DNA of 10,036 nucleotides, from the NCBI GenBank assembly GCA_026389695.1, contig JAPLHI010000033.1, positions 1 through 10,036 of the forward strand, in the 5' to 3' direction. A program made the position numbers and the translations under genes. A model generated the notes under the pieces. That model was not told the DNA's origin. It saw nothing but the letters and a program-made list of their open reading frames with translations, and ran no database searches. Position 1 is the stretch's first letter. The number at the start of each line of letters is the position of its first letter. Positions 1 through 6,751 of this stretch are shown here, one piece after another. The stretch comes from Chloroflexota bacterium. GTDB lineage: Bacteria; Chloroflexota; Dehalococcoidia; GIF9; UBA5629.

Positions 1-906
1 ATTGCTAATAGGCCCGGCGTTCTCAATATAGTTACGCGCAGCGGGGAGGTACAGGTCGCCGTTTTACCCTGGTTGAGGCGGAACGCATTACTGGTTCGGG
101 ACGAGATTAAAAATCTCAGCATGGACCAGGAAACCGAGCAACTGCAGGTAGCCATGACAGCCAAACTGGCGGAACTGGCGGGTCAGATAGACGCAGCTAA
201 ACCCGCGGTGCTGGCAGGCCACTTTGGCATAGCATCGGCGTCAATCGGTTCTGAAAGGACCATGGTGATCGGCAGGGATCCCGTGGTGATGCTCAGCGAT
301 GTTGCCAATCCGGTTTATGATTATATTGCGCTGGGACATATTCATAAACGGCAGGTTTTGTGCGAAGAGCCGCCGGTGGTTTATGCAGGCAGCCTGGAGC
401 GGTTAGACTTCGGTGATGAGGGCGAGGAAAAAGGTTTTTACAGTGTTGAAATAACGCAGCAAGAGGGGAAGAAACCCATAAGCTATGAACTGCATAAAAT
501 CGAAGCCAGGCGCTTTTTAACGCTTGAGATAAGTATTGCCGACGGTGATCCCGACGCTACGATGAGCATATTGCAGAAGATAGAAGCCCGGAAAAATGAG
601 ATAGCCGGAGCAATTGTGCGGCTGAAAATCTCTTTACCGTCCAGCCTTGCCGGGCTGGTCAGGGAGAGCGAGATTTTTAAAGCTTTAAAAGAAGCATATA
701 ATGTAAGCATCGGAAAAGAAGTGCGGCAAGCTGCCAGAACAAGGGCATCAGGTTGGATAAGCGAAGGTTTAACACCGCTCGATGCTTTAAAAAACTACCT
801 GGAAACGAAAAACTATACGGAAGCATACCGTAAAAAATTATTGGAATACGGTGAAAAATTGATTAATGAAAAACTTGCCGCGGACAGGGGTGATTATGCA
901 GGCTAA
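1..906 (+). CDS. sbcD: Exonuclease SbcCD subunit D (SbcD), 5'-truncated by window edge
   Basis: This is the C-terminal 301 residues of an SbcD/Mre11-family metallophosphoesterase, the nuclease subunit that works with the SbcC ATPase on DNA ends and hairpins. The frame is open from base 1 and begins with VLPW-type sequence typical of the middle of the nuclease domain, so the TTG at 73 is not the real start. About 100 N-terminal residues, with metal motifs I-III, lie upstream of the window. Visible are the motif-IV-like LAGHFG (about residues 71-76 of the fragment), the motif V ALGHIH (about 109-114), and the SbcD-type stretch with YAGSLERLDFG and EEKGFY. A C-terminal capping/helical region follows to the TAA at 904-906. 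No sbcC follows it as is usual; a sensor kinase overlaps its 3' end instead. The family call is firm. Whether an SbcC partner lies upstream cannot be seen. Confidence 0.88.
   Translation: MANRPGVLNIVTRSGEVQVAVLPWLRRNALLVRDEIKNLSMDQETEQLQVAMTAKLAELAGQIDAAKPAVLAGHFGIASASIGSERTMVIGRDPVVMLSDVANPVYDYIALGHIHKRQVLCEEPPVVYAGSLERLDFGDEGEEKGFYSVEITQQEGKKPISYELHKIEARRFLTLEISIADGDPDATMSILQKIEARKNEIAGAIVRLKISLPSSLAGLVRESEIFKALKEAYNVSIGKEVRQAARTRASGWISEGLTPLDALKNYLETKNYTEAYRKKLLEYGEKLINEKLAADRGDYAG
886..890 (+). promoter_or_regulatory. Ribosome binding site deciding the kinase start
   Basis: AGGGG inside the last codons of sbcD, followed by TGATT and then ATG at 896. This is the only good Shine-Dalgarno match near the kinase start, and it favours 896 over the longer ATG at 866. 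Confidence 0.6.
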
Positions 907-3016
907 ACTCGCGGATCAGATGGATAAATTCAGAATCAGGTTCGGGATCAGAGATAAAATCCTGATTTCGTTCCTGGCATTGTCCCTGATTTCAGTGGGA
1001 ATTATCAGCTCGCTGGCTTTAAGGTACATCGGTTCGGTGGGTTCATTAACCAAGGAATACAGCCAGTCGATGGGTGAAACGGTGATGTCTGTGAGCATTG
1101 CCGCACTGGAAGATCAGGGCAGGCGCACTATTTACCAGAAAGCCCAGGATGTATCCAAGGAAATATATTACTATCTGCAACTGCATCCGGAACTTGGTCC
1201 GGCTCGTATGATGCAAGATCAGAAGCTGAGTGGCCTTGCTATCCAGAAAGTCGGCAGGACAGGCTACACCATTGTCTACGATAAAACCGGCAAAGTTCTC
1301 TTTGCCACTGATCCGGGCATGGTCGGCGCTAACCTGCGTCAGCTTGGGGGGGAACCGGTATATTATTCTTCGATCCTGGACAGGAGCCTGATTGGGGGTG
1401 AGGCCTCTGGTTACTATAAATATAAGGAACCGGCAGATGCAGATGAGCGGACTAAATATATGTATGCCGTGCCCGTTGAGTCGTCCGATCTGATCGTAGC
1501 AGCAACTGCTTATCTTGATGAATTTTCCTCCGCAGCGGAAGACACCAAAGACAGGATAGCTTCGGCTGTAAGTGAAATGAGCAAGCAAGTCGATACACAG
1601 GCCCGTGAAGCCGAATTGATCTTTATCGCGGTTATTGTGGCCATGGTAGTAGTGGTATCGGGTGTTTCCTTCCTGCTCTCGGAGACGATCACCAGGCCGG
1701 TCGGCGCCCTGACACAGGGATCGGAACATATCGCTAAGGGAGAACTGGATTACAGCATCGATGTCAATACCGGTGATGAGATGCAGTTGCTTGCCGAGCA
1801 ATTTAATGCCATGGCCGCTGCTCTAAAGGAATCATACAGCAACCTGGAGCAGAAGGTCATCGACCGTACTGAGAAAGAGAGGCAAAGGGCGGAACAACTG
1901 CGTACTATTAACGAGGTCAGCCGCAAAATCAGCTCGATTGTGAACCTTGACGAACTGCTGGCTTATGTAGGGAATCTTCTCAGGCAAACTTTTCATTTTT
2001 ACAATGTTAATATCTTCCTGTTCGAACCGAGCTCGGGTAAATTGATGCTGAAGACCCTGCATTTCAGTGGGCAGAAGAACGTAATACCGGTGGGAGTGCC
2101 GCTGGAAATGGATGAAGAGGGTGTTATCGGTAAGGCTGCCAGGTCCGGTGACTATATACTTGTTAACGACATCACCAAAGAGCCCAGTTTTAGAAAAGGC
2201 GAAGGATCGGATGAGACTATGTCAGAGCTGGCTGTGCCTGTCAAAATGGGCGGCAGAGTGCTGGGTGTCCTGGATATTGAGAGTGTTGTAGCTGATGGCT
2301 TTGACGAAACCGATGTATTTACAGCTCAGACACTGGCTGACCAGCTGGCCGTAGCTATTGAAAATGCCCGCCTGTACCAGGAAACGAGGTCAATGGCGGT
2401 TACTGAGGAGCGCAACCGCATGGCCCGCGAGATACATGATACACTGGCCCAGGGTTTCACCGGCATTATCCTTCAGCTTGAGGCTACGGAACAGGCGCTG
2501 GGGGATACTACTGACGATGTACAGAAGCATTTGAACCAGGCCCGCAGCCTGGCGCGTAAAAGCCTGGCCGAGGCGCGCCGTTCCGTGTGGAATCTCAGCC
2601 CGCAGGCTCTTGAGCAGCTCAGGCTTGACGAGGCTGTGCAACACGAAGTTGAAAGGTTCAGACAAGATCACAGAGTGGAAGCAACGTTCACTTTATATGG
2701 TGAGCGGCGTGATATACCGCCTGAGATGGGAACGGCACTGTTCCGCATTTGCCAGGAATCCCTGGCCAATATCGCCAAGCATGCGCAGGCCTCGCAGGTA
2801 GAAATAATTCTCAGCTTCGAAGATTCAAATGTTGAATTAATAATTAAAGATAACGGTGTTGGATTTGAACTTGATCCCGATGGTAAAATTGGCAAAGGCA
2901 GCGGCTATGGACTAATCAGTATGCGGGAGAGGACACTCGGGCAGGGAGGTAAATTTGAAGTGGAGAGCGGAAAAGATGCCGGTACCACGATCAGAGTTTC
3001 AATTCCACTGGTTTAG
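896..3016 (+). CDS. Membrane sensor histidine kinase, Cache-like/HAMP/GAF/HisKA_3/HATPase (NarX/DegS type)
   Basis: This 706-residue inner-membrane sensor kinase should autophosphorylate a His and pass phosphate to the NarL-type regulator encoded next. In order: TM1 about 21-43; an extracytoplasmic Cache-like sensor about 44-239 with the GYTIVYDKTGKVLFATDP pattern; TM2 about 240-262; HAMP about 262-315 (ETITRPV, GELDYSI); a short coiled linker; GAF about 335-492; HisKA_3 with the phospho-acceptor His514 in REIHDTLAQG; and HATPase_c with N box ESLANIAKHA (Asn625), G1 DNGVGF (652-657) and G2 GSGYGLISMRER. I chose the ATG at 896 because AGGGGTGAT precedes it at 5 bases; the ATG at 866 has no such site. 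It overlaps sbcD by 11 bases, suggesting translational coupling. The ligand of the Cache and GAF domains cannot be told from sequence. Confidence 0.93.
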   Translation: MQAKLADQMDKFRIRFGIRDKILISFLALSLISVGIISSLALRYIGSVGSLTKEYSQSMGETVMSVSIAALEDQGRRTIYQKAQDVSKEIYYYLQLHPELGPARMMQDQKLSGLAIQKVGRTGYTIVYDKTGKVLFATDPGMVGANLRQLGGEPVYYSSILDRSLIGGEASGYYKYKEPADADERTKYMYAVPVESSDLIVAATAYLDEFSSAAEDTKDRIASAVSEMSKQVDTQAREAELIFIAVIVAMVVVVSGVSFLLSETITRPVGALTQGSEHIAKGELDYSIDVNTGDEMQLLAEQFNAMAAALKESYSNLEQKVIDRTEKERQRAEQLRTINEVSRKISSIVNLDELLAYVGNLLRQTFHFYNVNIFLFEPSSGKLMLKTLHFSGQKNVIPVGVPLEMDEEGVIGKAARSGDYILVNDITKEPSFRKGEGSDETMSELAVPVKMGGRVLGVLDIESVVADGFDETDVFTAQTLADQLAVAIENARLYQETRSMAVTEERNRMAREIHDTLAQGFTGIILQLEATEQALGDTTDDVQKHLNQARSLARKSLAEARRSVWNLSPQALEQLRLDEAVQHEVERFRQDHRVEATFTLYGERRDIPPEMGTALFRICQESLANIAKHAQASQVEIILSFEDSNVELIIKDNGVGFELDPDGKIGKGSGYGLISMRERTLGQGGKFEVESGKDAGTTIRVSIPLV

Positions 3017-3027
3017 GAGGTAAGCTC

Positions 3028-3672
3028 GTGGAGGTAATCAAGATTGTAATTGTAGATGATCACCCGGTTGTACGGGAAGGCATAGGATCTATGCTGAAGA
3101 GAGAACCCGATTTTAAAATTGTGGGCGAAGCCTCCAACGGCTTGGAAGCTGTTGAAAAGGTAAGGGAATTGGCGCCTGACGTTGTCCTCATGGACCTGCG
3201 CATGCCGGAACTCGATGGGGTTGAGGCCATGATCAAGATCAAAGCTGAAAATACCGACGTCAAGTTCATCATACTGACAACATTTTCAGACGATGAGTAT
3301 ATTTTCCGCGGCATAGCAGCAGGCGCCAGGGCGTACCTGCTGAAAGATGCGCCGCGTGAAGAACTATTTAAGGCCATCAGGGCGGTTTCCAAGGGGGAAT
3401 CGCTGATTCAACCGGTAGTCGCATCTAAGGTACTGGATAGGCTTTTCGAGCTTTCCAAGAAAACTCCTGCGTCTGAGACTCTTTCGGAGAGGGAAATCGA
3501 AGTGTTACGGCTTATGGCAAAGGGTTTCTCAAACAAAGATATCGCCGACCAGCTTTCCATAACACAGAGCACCGTTAAAACCCACATTACCAGCATCTTT
3601 CAGAAACTCGATGTAACCACCCGCACAGAAGCAGTCACCAATGCCCTCAGGAAGGGAATTATCAAGCTTTAG
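3028..3672 (+). CDS. NarL/FixJ-family response regulator (receiver plus LuxR-type HTH)
   Basis: This 214-residue DNA-binding response regulator is the expected partner of the kinase 11 bases upstream. The receiver domain (about 1-122) has the acidic pair Asp10/Asp11, phospho-acceptor Asp56 in VVLMDLRMP, the Thr84/Thr85 switch region in IILTTFSD, and Lys106 in YLLKD. A linker leads to a LuxR/GerE helix-turn-helix (about 150-214) with LSEREIEVLRLMAKGFSNK and recognition-helix residues STVKTHITSIFQKL. All key residues are intact, so it should be a phosphorylation-activated transcription factor. The start is a GTG with AGGAGGT at 3015-3021, 6 bases upstream; this site overlaps the kinase stop codon, so the pair is probably translationally linked. 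Targets are unknown, but a palindrome right after its stop is a candidate binding site. Confidence 0.95.
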   Translation: MEVIKIVIVDDHPVVREGIGSMLKREPDFKIVGEASNGLEAVEKVRELAPDVVLMDLRMPELDGVEAMIKIKAENTDVKFIILTTFSDDEYIFRGIAAGARAYLLKDAPREELFKAIRAVSKGESLIQPVVASKVLDRLFELSKKTPASETLSEREIEVLRLMAKGFSNKDIADQLSITQSTVKTHITSIFQKLDVTTRTEAVTNALRKGIIKL

Positions 3673-3688
3673 TCATACTTTAGTATGA
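3673..3688. promoter_or_regulatory. Perfect 7-2-7 palindrome, candidate response-regulator operator
   Basis: TCATACT-TT-AGTATGA is a perfect inverted repeat of 7-base arms around 2 central bases. It starts directly after the regulator's TAG and lies about 107 bases before the hydrolase ATG. The 7-2-7 spacing is that of NarL-type operators, though the arms do not match the E. coli NarL heptamer. It could also form a short AT-rich RNA hairpin; it is not followed by a run of T, so it is a poor terminator by itself. Confidence 0.35.
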
Positions 3689-3703
3689 TTGCCCTGTCAT
3701 AAG

Positions 3704-3731
3704 AAGGGCTGATTTCGAAGTCAACCCTTTT
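3704..3731 (+). terminator. Probable intrinsic terminator of the sbcD-kinase-regulator unit
   Basis: AAGGGCTGA (3704-3712) pairs with TCAACCCTT (3721-3729), with one C/A mismatch, around an 8-base loop. It is followed by T's running into TTTTATAA. The stem is moderate and the T-run short, so some read-through into the hydrolase gene is possible. Confidence 0.5.
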
Positions 3732-3782
3732 ATAACTACAAAACCAACCTATCTCCCGATTATTCAAACCTGGTTAATCAGT

Positions 3783-3788
3783 TAAACT
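3783..3788 (+). promoter_or_regulatory. Possible -10 element (TAAACT) before the hydrolase gene
   Basis: TAAACT fits the TANNNT minimum of a -10 box and ends exactly 6 bases before the ATG at 3795, the same spacing as the much better -10 box before hpt. No convincing -35 box lies at 16-18 bases. Offered because the hydrolase has no Shine-Dalgarno sequence. Confidence 0.22.
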
Positions 3789-3794
3789 TACCTC

Positions 3795-4664
3795 ATGATC
3801 AACATTAGTGAACTCGGAACCAGGAATGAAAATATCGACATAGCCGTCACAGATGTGGCATTCGGCAGTGGCGAGGTTAAGCTTAACGGCCGCTTGCTTT
3901 ATCCCAATGTGGCAGGTGAGGTACCCGGTGTGATCCTCTGCCACGGTTTCGGCACTGACTACCGGACAGTTGAGCAGCCGGCGCACATGATCGCGGGTTA
4001 CGGAATTGCAGTACTTATCTTCGATTTCCGCGGCCACGGGAAAAGCGACGGCTTTGTGGACGAAAACATTGTGAGCGACGTTATAAATGCCTGGAACTTT
4101 CTCTCCAATTATCCGGGTATCGATAAAGAACGTATCGGCCTGGCGGGACACAGCATGGGTGCGCTGGCAGCCATACTGGCGGCGAGGGAAGTTAAACCCC
4201 GTGCCCTGATAGCCCTTTCCTGCCCTCCTGAAATTGACGGTGATATCTCCCAACTATCATTCGAAGTGCCGGTAGAGCTTCTTAACGAGCAGAAAATAGT
4301 AAATGAATATCCGCGCGATGGATCTCTGCCCTGGGTCAGGGGACTTGCGGGCATAATTTCGCAGGTGTGGATGCGGATTGCCGGCTATAAAGTGCGCGTA
4401 GACTGGAGCAAGTTCTTTAAGATTTTCAGCAAGGCCAAGCTAAGTACAGCGATAAAAGAGCTTGAAGATTGCGCCATGCTTTTTGTTCACTGCGCCGGCG
4501 ACAGCATAGCGCCCTGCAGAACTGCTGTAGCGCTTTATGAGACGGCGGAAGGGCCTAAAGAACTTTTATTAGCTGAGGGCGGTTTCCACTCCACCCCGTT
4601 ACTGGCCGGCCGGATCCGCCACGATTGGACCGAGTGGATGGCGAATACACTGCGATCCCTTTAG
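3795..4664 (+). CDS. Alpha/beta hydrolase, serine esterase/peptidase-like
   Basis: A 289-residue cytoplasmic alpha/beta-hydrolase-fold protein with no signal peptide. Visible are the oxyanion-hole segment ILCHGFGT (about 47-54), the FDFRGHGKSDG turn (77-86), the nucleophile elbow GLAGHSMG with Ser120, the probable acid Asp236 in CAGDSIAP, and the probable catalytic His265 in EGGFHST. The triad is therefore complete and the enzyme should be active. The strand order and FRGHGKS pattern resemble the esterase/acylaminoacyl-peptidase-like hydrolases often labelled 'alpha/beta fold hydrolase'; substrate is not predictable. The start is the ATG at 3795, with no recognisable Shine-Dalgarno in front, unlike its neighbours. 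It lies behind a probable terminator and 38 bases before a stand-alone receiver gene, so it may open a second unit in the signalling cluster. Confidence 0.87.
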   Translation: MINISELGTRNENIDIAVTDVAFGSGEVKLNGRLLYPNVAGEVPGVILCHGFGTDYRTVEQPAHMIAGYGIAVLIFDFRGHGKSDGFVDENIVSDVINAWNFLSNYPGIDKERIGLAGHSMGALAAILAAREVKPRALIALSCPPEIDGDISQLSFEVPVELLNEQKIVNEYPRDGSLPWVRGLAGIISQVWMRIAGYKVRVDWSKFFKIFSKAKLSTAIKELEDCAMLFVHCAGDSIAPCRTAVALYETAEGPKELLLAEGGFHSTPLLAGRIRHDWTEWMANTLRSL

Positions 4665-4702
4665 TATAAATTAGAAAAATTTCGAACAAAAGAGGGTGAG
4701 AA

Positions 4703-5098
4703 ATGGAAGATATAATCAAAATACTTATAACAGATGATAACGAGGTAGTCAGAGAAGGCTTGAAGAGCATCTTTGACAGCCAGAAGGATATTGAAGTCGT
4801 TGGACAGGCTGTGGACGGTGTGGACGCTGTGGAAAAAGCGGAAAAACTGTGGCCTGATGTTATACTCATGGACGGTCAGATGCCGCGTATGGATGGGCCC
4901 GAGGCCATCAGGCGCATAAAGAAAATCATGCCTGAAGTTAAGGTATTGTTCCTTACGGTATACGGCGACTATGCCGGCGATGCCCTGGCAGCGGGCGCAA
5001 GCTGGTACCTGACTAAAGACTGCCGCAGGCAGGATTTGCTGGAGGCCGTGAGGGCGCTGGCACAAAGCGCTCGCTTAAAGGCAAGACCGGCAGCTTAG
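4703..5098 (+). CDS. Stand-alone receiver (single-domain response regulator)
   Basis: A 131-residue protein made of one receiver domain. It has Asp11/Asp12, phospho-acceptor Asp57 in VILMDGQMP, Thr85 in LFLTVYGD and Lys105 in YLTKD, so it should be phosphorylatable. It ends shortly after helix 5 with a basic tail (ARLKARPAA) and has no helix-turn-helix or other output domain; the next 9 bases reach the stop of the opposing gene, so there is no room for a lost domain. By eye it aligns along its full length with the NarL-type receiver at 3028-3672 at somewhere near 45% identity (not computed), with shared VVREG, AVEK and AAGA blocks, suggesting duplication of a NarL-type receiver without its HTH. 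It may act as a phosphate sink, a protein-interaction output or a relay for the upstream kinase. GAGGGTGAG at 4692-4700 serves the ATG. Confidence 0.9.
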   Translation: MEDIIKILITDDNEVVREGLKSIFDSQKDIEVVGQAVDGVDAVEKAEKLWPDVILMDGQMPRMDGPEAIRRIKKIMPEVKVLFLTVYGDYAGDALAAGASWYLTKDCRRQDLLEAVRALAQSARLKARPAA

Positions 5099-5107
5099 AA
5101 CCCCTTT

Positions 5108-6703
5108 TTATTTCTGTTGCCTGGTTGCCTTCTCCTCTTCGACCAGTGCACGACGGTCGACCTTCCCGCTGGCAAGTAACGGCAGCAACGGACGTATTTC
5201 AAACTGCTTGGGTATCTTATAATTAGCCAGGTGTTTCTTGCAGAGTTCACGTAGTTCCTCAGCATCTACATTTTTACCCGGCACGGGCATCACGTAGGCC
5301 TTACCCACTTCCTGCCAGGTTTCATCCGGGATAGGAATCACCGTAACAAATGCTACATTGGGATACTGTTCAATGACCGCTTCGATCTCCCGCGGGTAGA
5401 CGTTGTAGCCGCCGGATTTAAACATTTCCTTAGTACGACCAACGATTTTGATATATCCCCGCTTATCCATAGTTGCCAGATCGCCGGACTTGAGCCAGCC
5501 ATCCTTTGTAATGGTCTCGGCTGTCGCTTCTGGGCGTCTCCAGTATCCCTTCATAACCAGGTCGCCTTTCATCCATATCTCGCCTACCTGCCCTTTGGCG
5601 ACCTCCTTACCGCTGCTGTCCACGAGCTTTATCTTAAATGGTGGATCGCATTTACCGGCTGTTTGAATCAGGTCTTCCATCGAATCACCGGGATTTGTAT
5701 AGGTGATGAAGCCGGCATTCTCAGTCTGCCCGTAGCCGGTCATTAGCGACGCTCCCGTTTTCGATAACCTTTTAACCATCTCTTCCGAGGCTGCGGAACC
5801 CGCCCAGATTATAGTTTTAAGGCAGGACTGATCGTAGCTGTCGTAATCGGGTAGCATAAACTGGAGCATGAACATAGCGGGCACTTGCCCCATGAAGGTG
5901 ATTTTTTCCTCCTGAATAGTTTTGAGCGTTGCTGTAGGATCGAAGCGGTCCATCAGCACCACTGTCGATCCCCATTGCAGGGAACCCATGGCAAGCTCCA
6001 CGGCGCAGGCAACGTGGTTAATGGGGAAGTGGATCAGCAACTTCCCTTCGCCTCTTTTGTTGGTTGGCGCGATGAAATGCTCATTCTGAGCGGCGGCGCT
6101 GGCGATGATATTCTTATGGGTCAAAAGCGCACCTTTAGGTTTGCCTGTTGTGCCGGAGGTATAGATGATCAGGGTTGGGTCGTCCTCTTTAACCTCTTTA
6201 ATCCTTTTCTTTAATGTGGCGTCAAAGTGCTTCCGATCTCTGGCAAGCTCTGTATCCCAGCTTAAGGTTCCTTCCCAGGGGTTGTCTATAATCACGAGGT
6301 GCTCGAGTTCGGGGTTAGCAGCCTTCAAAGCTATCACATCGTCCATGTAGTCGCGCATCAGTGCATCGTAGTTCCTGACAACGAAGCCTACCTTTGGTTT
6401 GGCGTCGCCTACCATATAGAGGAATTCATCCCGTGTATAGCGCGGATTGAGACCGAACCAGATACCTCCCACCATGGCTGTGGCCATGTAAATATACATG
6501 AACTCATCACGTGCTGCCGACAATGTAAATACCCTGTCTCCCTTATTTACACCCAATTCCAGCAATAGTTTAGCTACATTGACTGTTTTATTGTAGAAAT
6601 CTTTATATGTAATCCTCTTGTCCTTAAAAATCAGGGCCTCTTTTTCGGGGAATTTATCCGACCACCTCCGTACATACTGCCAGATAAGCTTTTCCTTGGT
6701 CAT
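5108..6703 (-). CDS. AMP-forming acyl-CoA synthetase / ligase (ANL superfamily)
   Basis: A 531-residue adenylate-forming enzyme that should activate a carboxylic acid with ATP and join it to CoA, releasing AMP and PPi. Signatures in order: A3 P-loop YTSGTTGKPKG (181-191); a FPINH segment (226-230); A5 GYGQTENAG (323-331); A7 SGDLA with Asp408; hinge region GRTKEMFKSGGYNVYP (422-437) with Arg423; and the A10 catalytic Lys514 in LASGKVDRRAL. All key residues are present and the length is normal. I start it at the ATG 6701-6703, not 6748, because AAGGAGGT at 6711-6718 lies 7 bases upstream. It is last in the unit, 48 bases after the crotonase gene, which suggests an acyl-CoA pathway. The acyl substrate (fatty, aromatic or other) cannot be assigned. 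Confidence 0.93.
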   Translation of the reverse strand: MTKEKLIWQYVRRWSDKFPEKEALIFKDKRITYKDFYNKTVNVAKLLLELGVNKGDRVFTLSAARDEFMYIYMATAMVGGIWFGLNPRYTRDEFLYMVGDAKPKVGFVVRNYDALMRDYMDDVIALKAANPELEHLVIIDNPWEGTLSWDTELARDRKHFDATLKKRIKEVKEDDPTLIIYTSGTTGKPKGALLTHKNIIASAAAQNEHFIAPTNKRGEGKLLIHFPINHVACAVELAMGSLQWGSTVVLMDRFDPTATLKTIQEEKITFMGQVPAMFMLQFMLPDYDSYDQSCLKTIIWAGSAASEEMVKRLSKTGASLMTGYGQTENAGFITYTNPGDSMEDLIQTAGKCDPPFKIKLVDSSGKEVAKGQVGEIWMKGDLVMKGYWRRPEATAETITKDGWLKSGDLATMDKRGYIKIVGRTKEMFKSGGYNVYPREIEAVIEQYPNVAFVTVIPIPDETWQEVGKAYVMPVPGKNVDAEELRELCKKHLANYKIPKQFEIRPLLPLLASGKVDRRALVEEEKATRQQK

Positions 6704-6710
6704 TACTTCT

Positions 6711-6718
6711 ACCTCCTT
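6711..6718 (-). promoter_or_regulatory. Strong ribosome binding site deciding the ligase start
   Basis: Reads AAGGAGGT on the - strand, 7 bases before the ATG at 6703. It shows that the 15 extra codons of the longer open frame (to 6748) are probably not translated. Confidence 0.75.
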
Positions 6719-6751
6719 CCTGTAATTATGAAAATACGCCCGGTTCACGGA

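Noticed and set aside
866..895. Ten-codon longer start for the kinase
   Set aside because: No ribosome site before 866, while AGGGGTGAT lies directly before the ATG at 896; the extra residues add nothing to TM1.
1046..1801. Long open frame of 251 codons on the - strand inside the kinase gene
   Set aside because: It lies fully antisense to the well-supported sensor, TM2, HAMP region, and its product is rich in His/Cys/Arg without domain motifs, as expected of a shadow frame.
3774..4253. Open frame of 159 codons on the - strand opposite the hydrolase
   Set aside because: Antisense to the conserved HGFG and GHSMG region and without motifs of its own.
5114..5127. Direct repeat GTTGCC-TG-GTTGCC near the ligase 3' end
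   Set aside because: A short two-copy repeat explained by the coding of the Thr-Arg-Gln-Gln tail; no sign of a mobile or CRISPR element.
6704..6748. Fifteen-codon longer start for the acyl-CoA ligase
   Set aside because: The AAGGAGGT site lies inside this extension and is positioned for the ATG at 6703.
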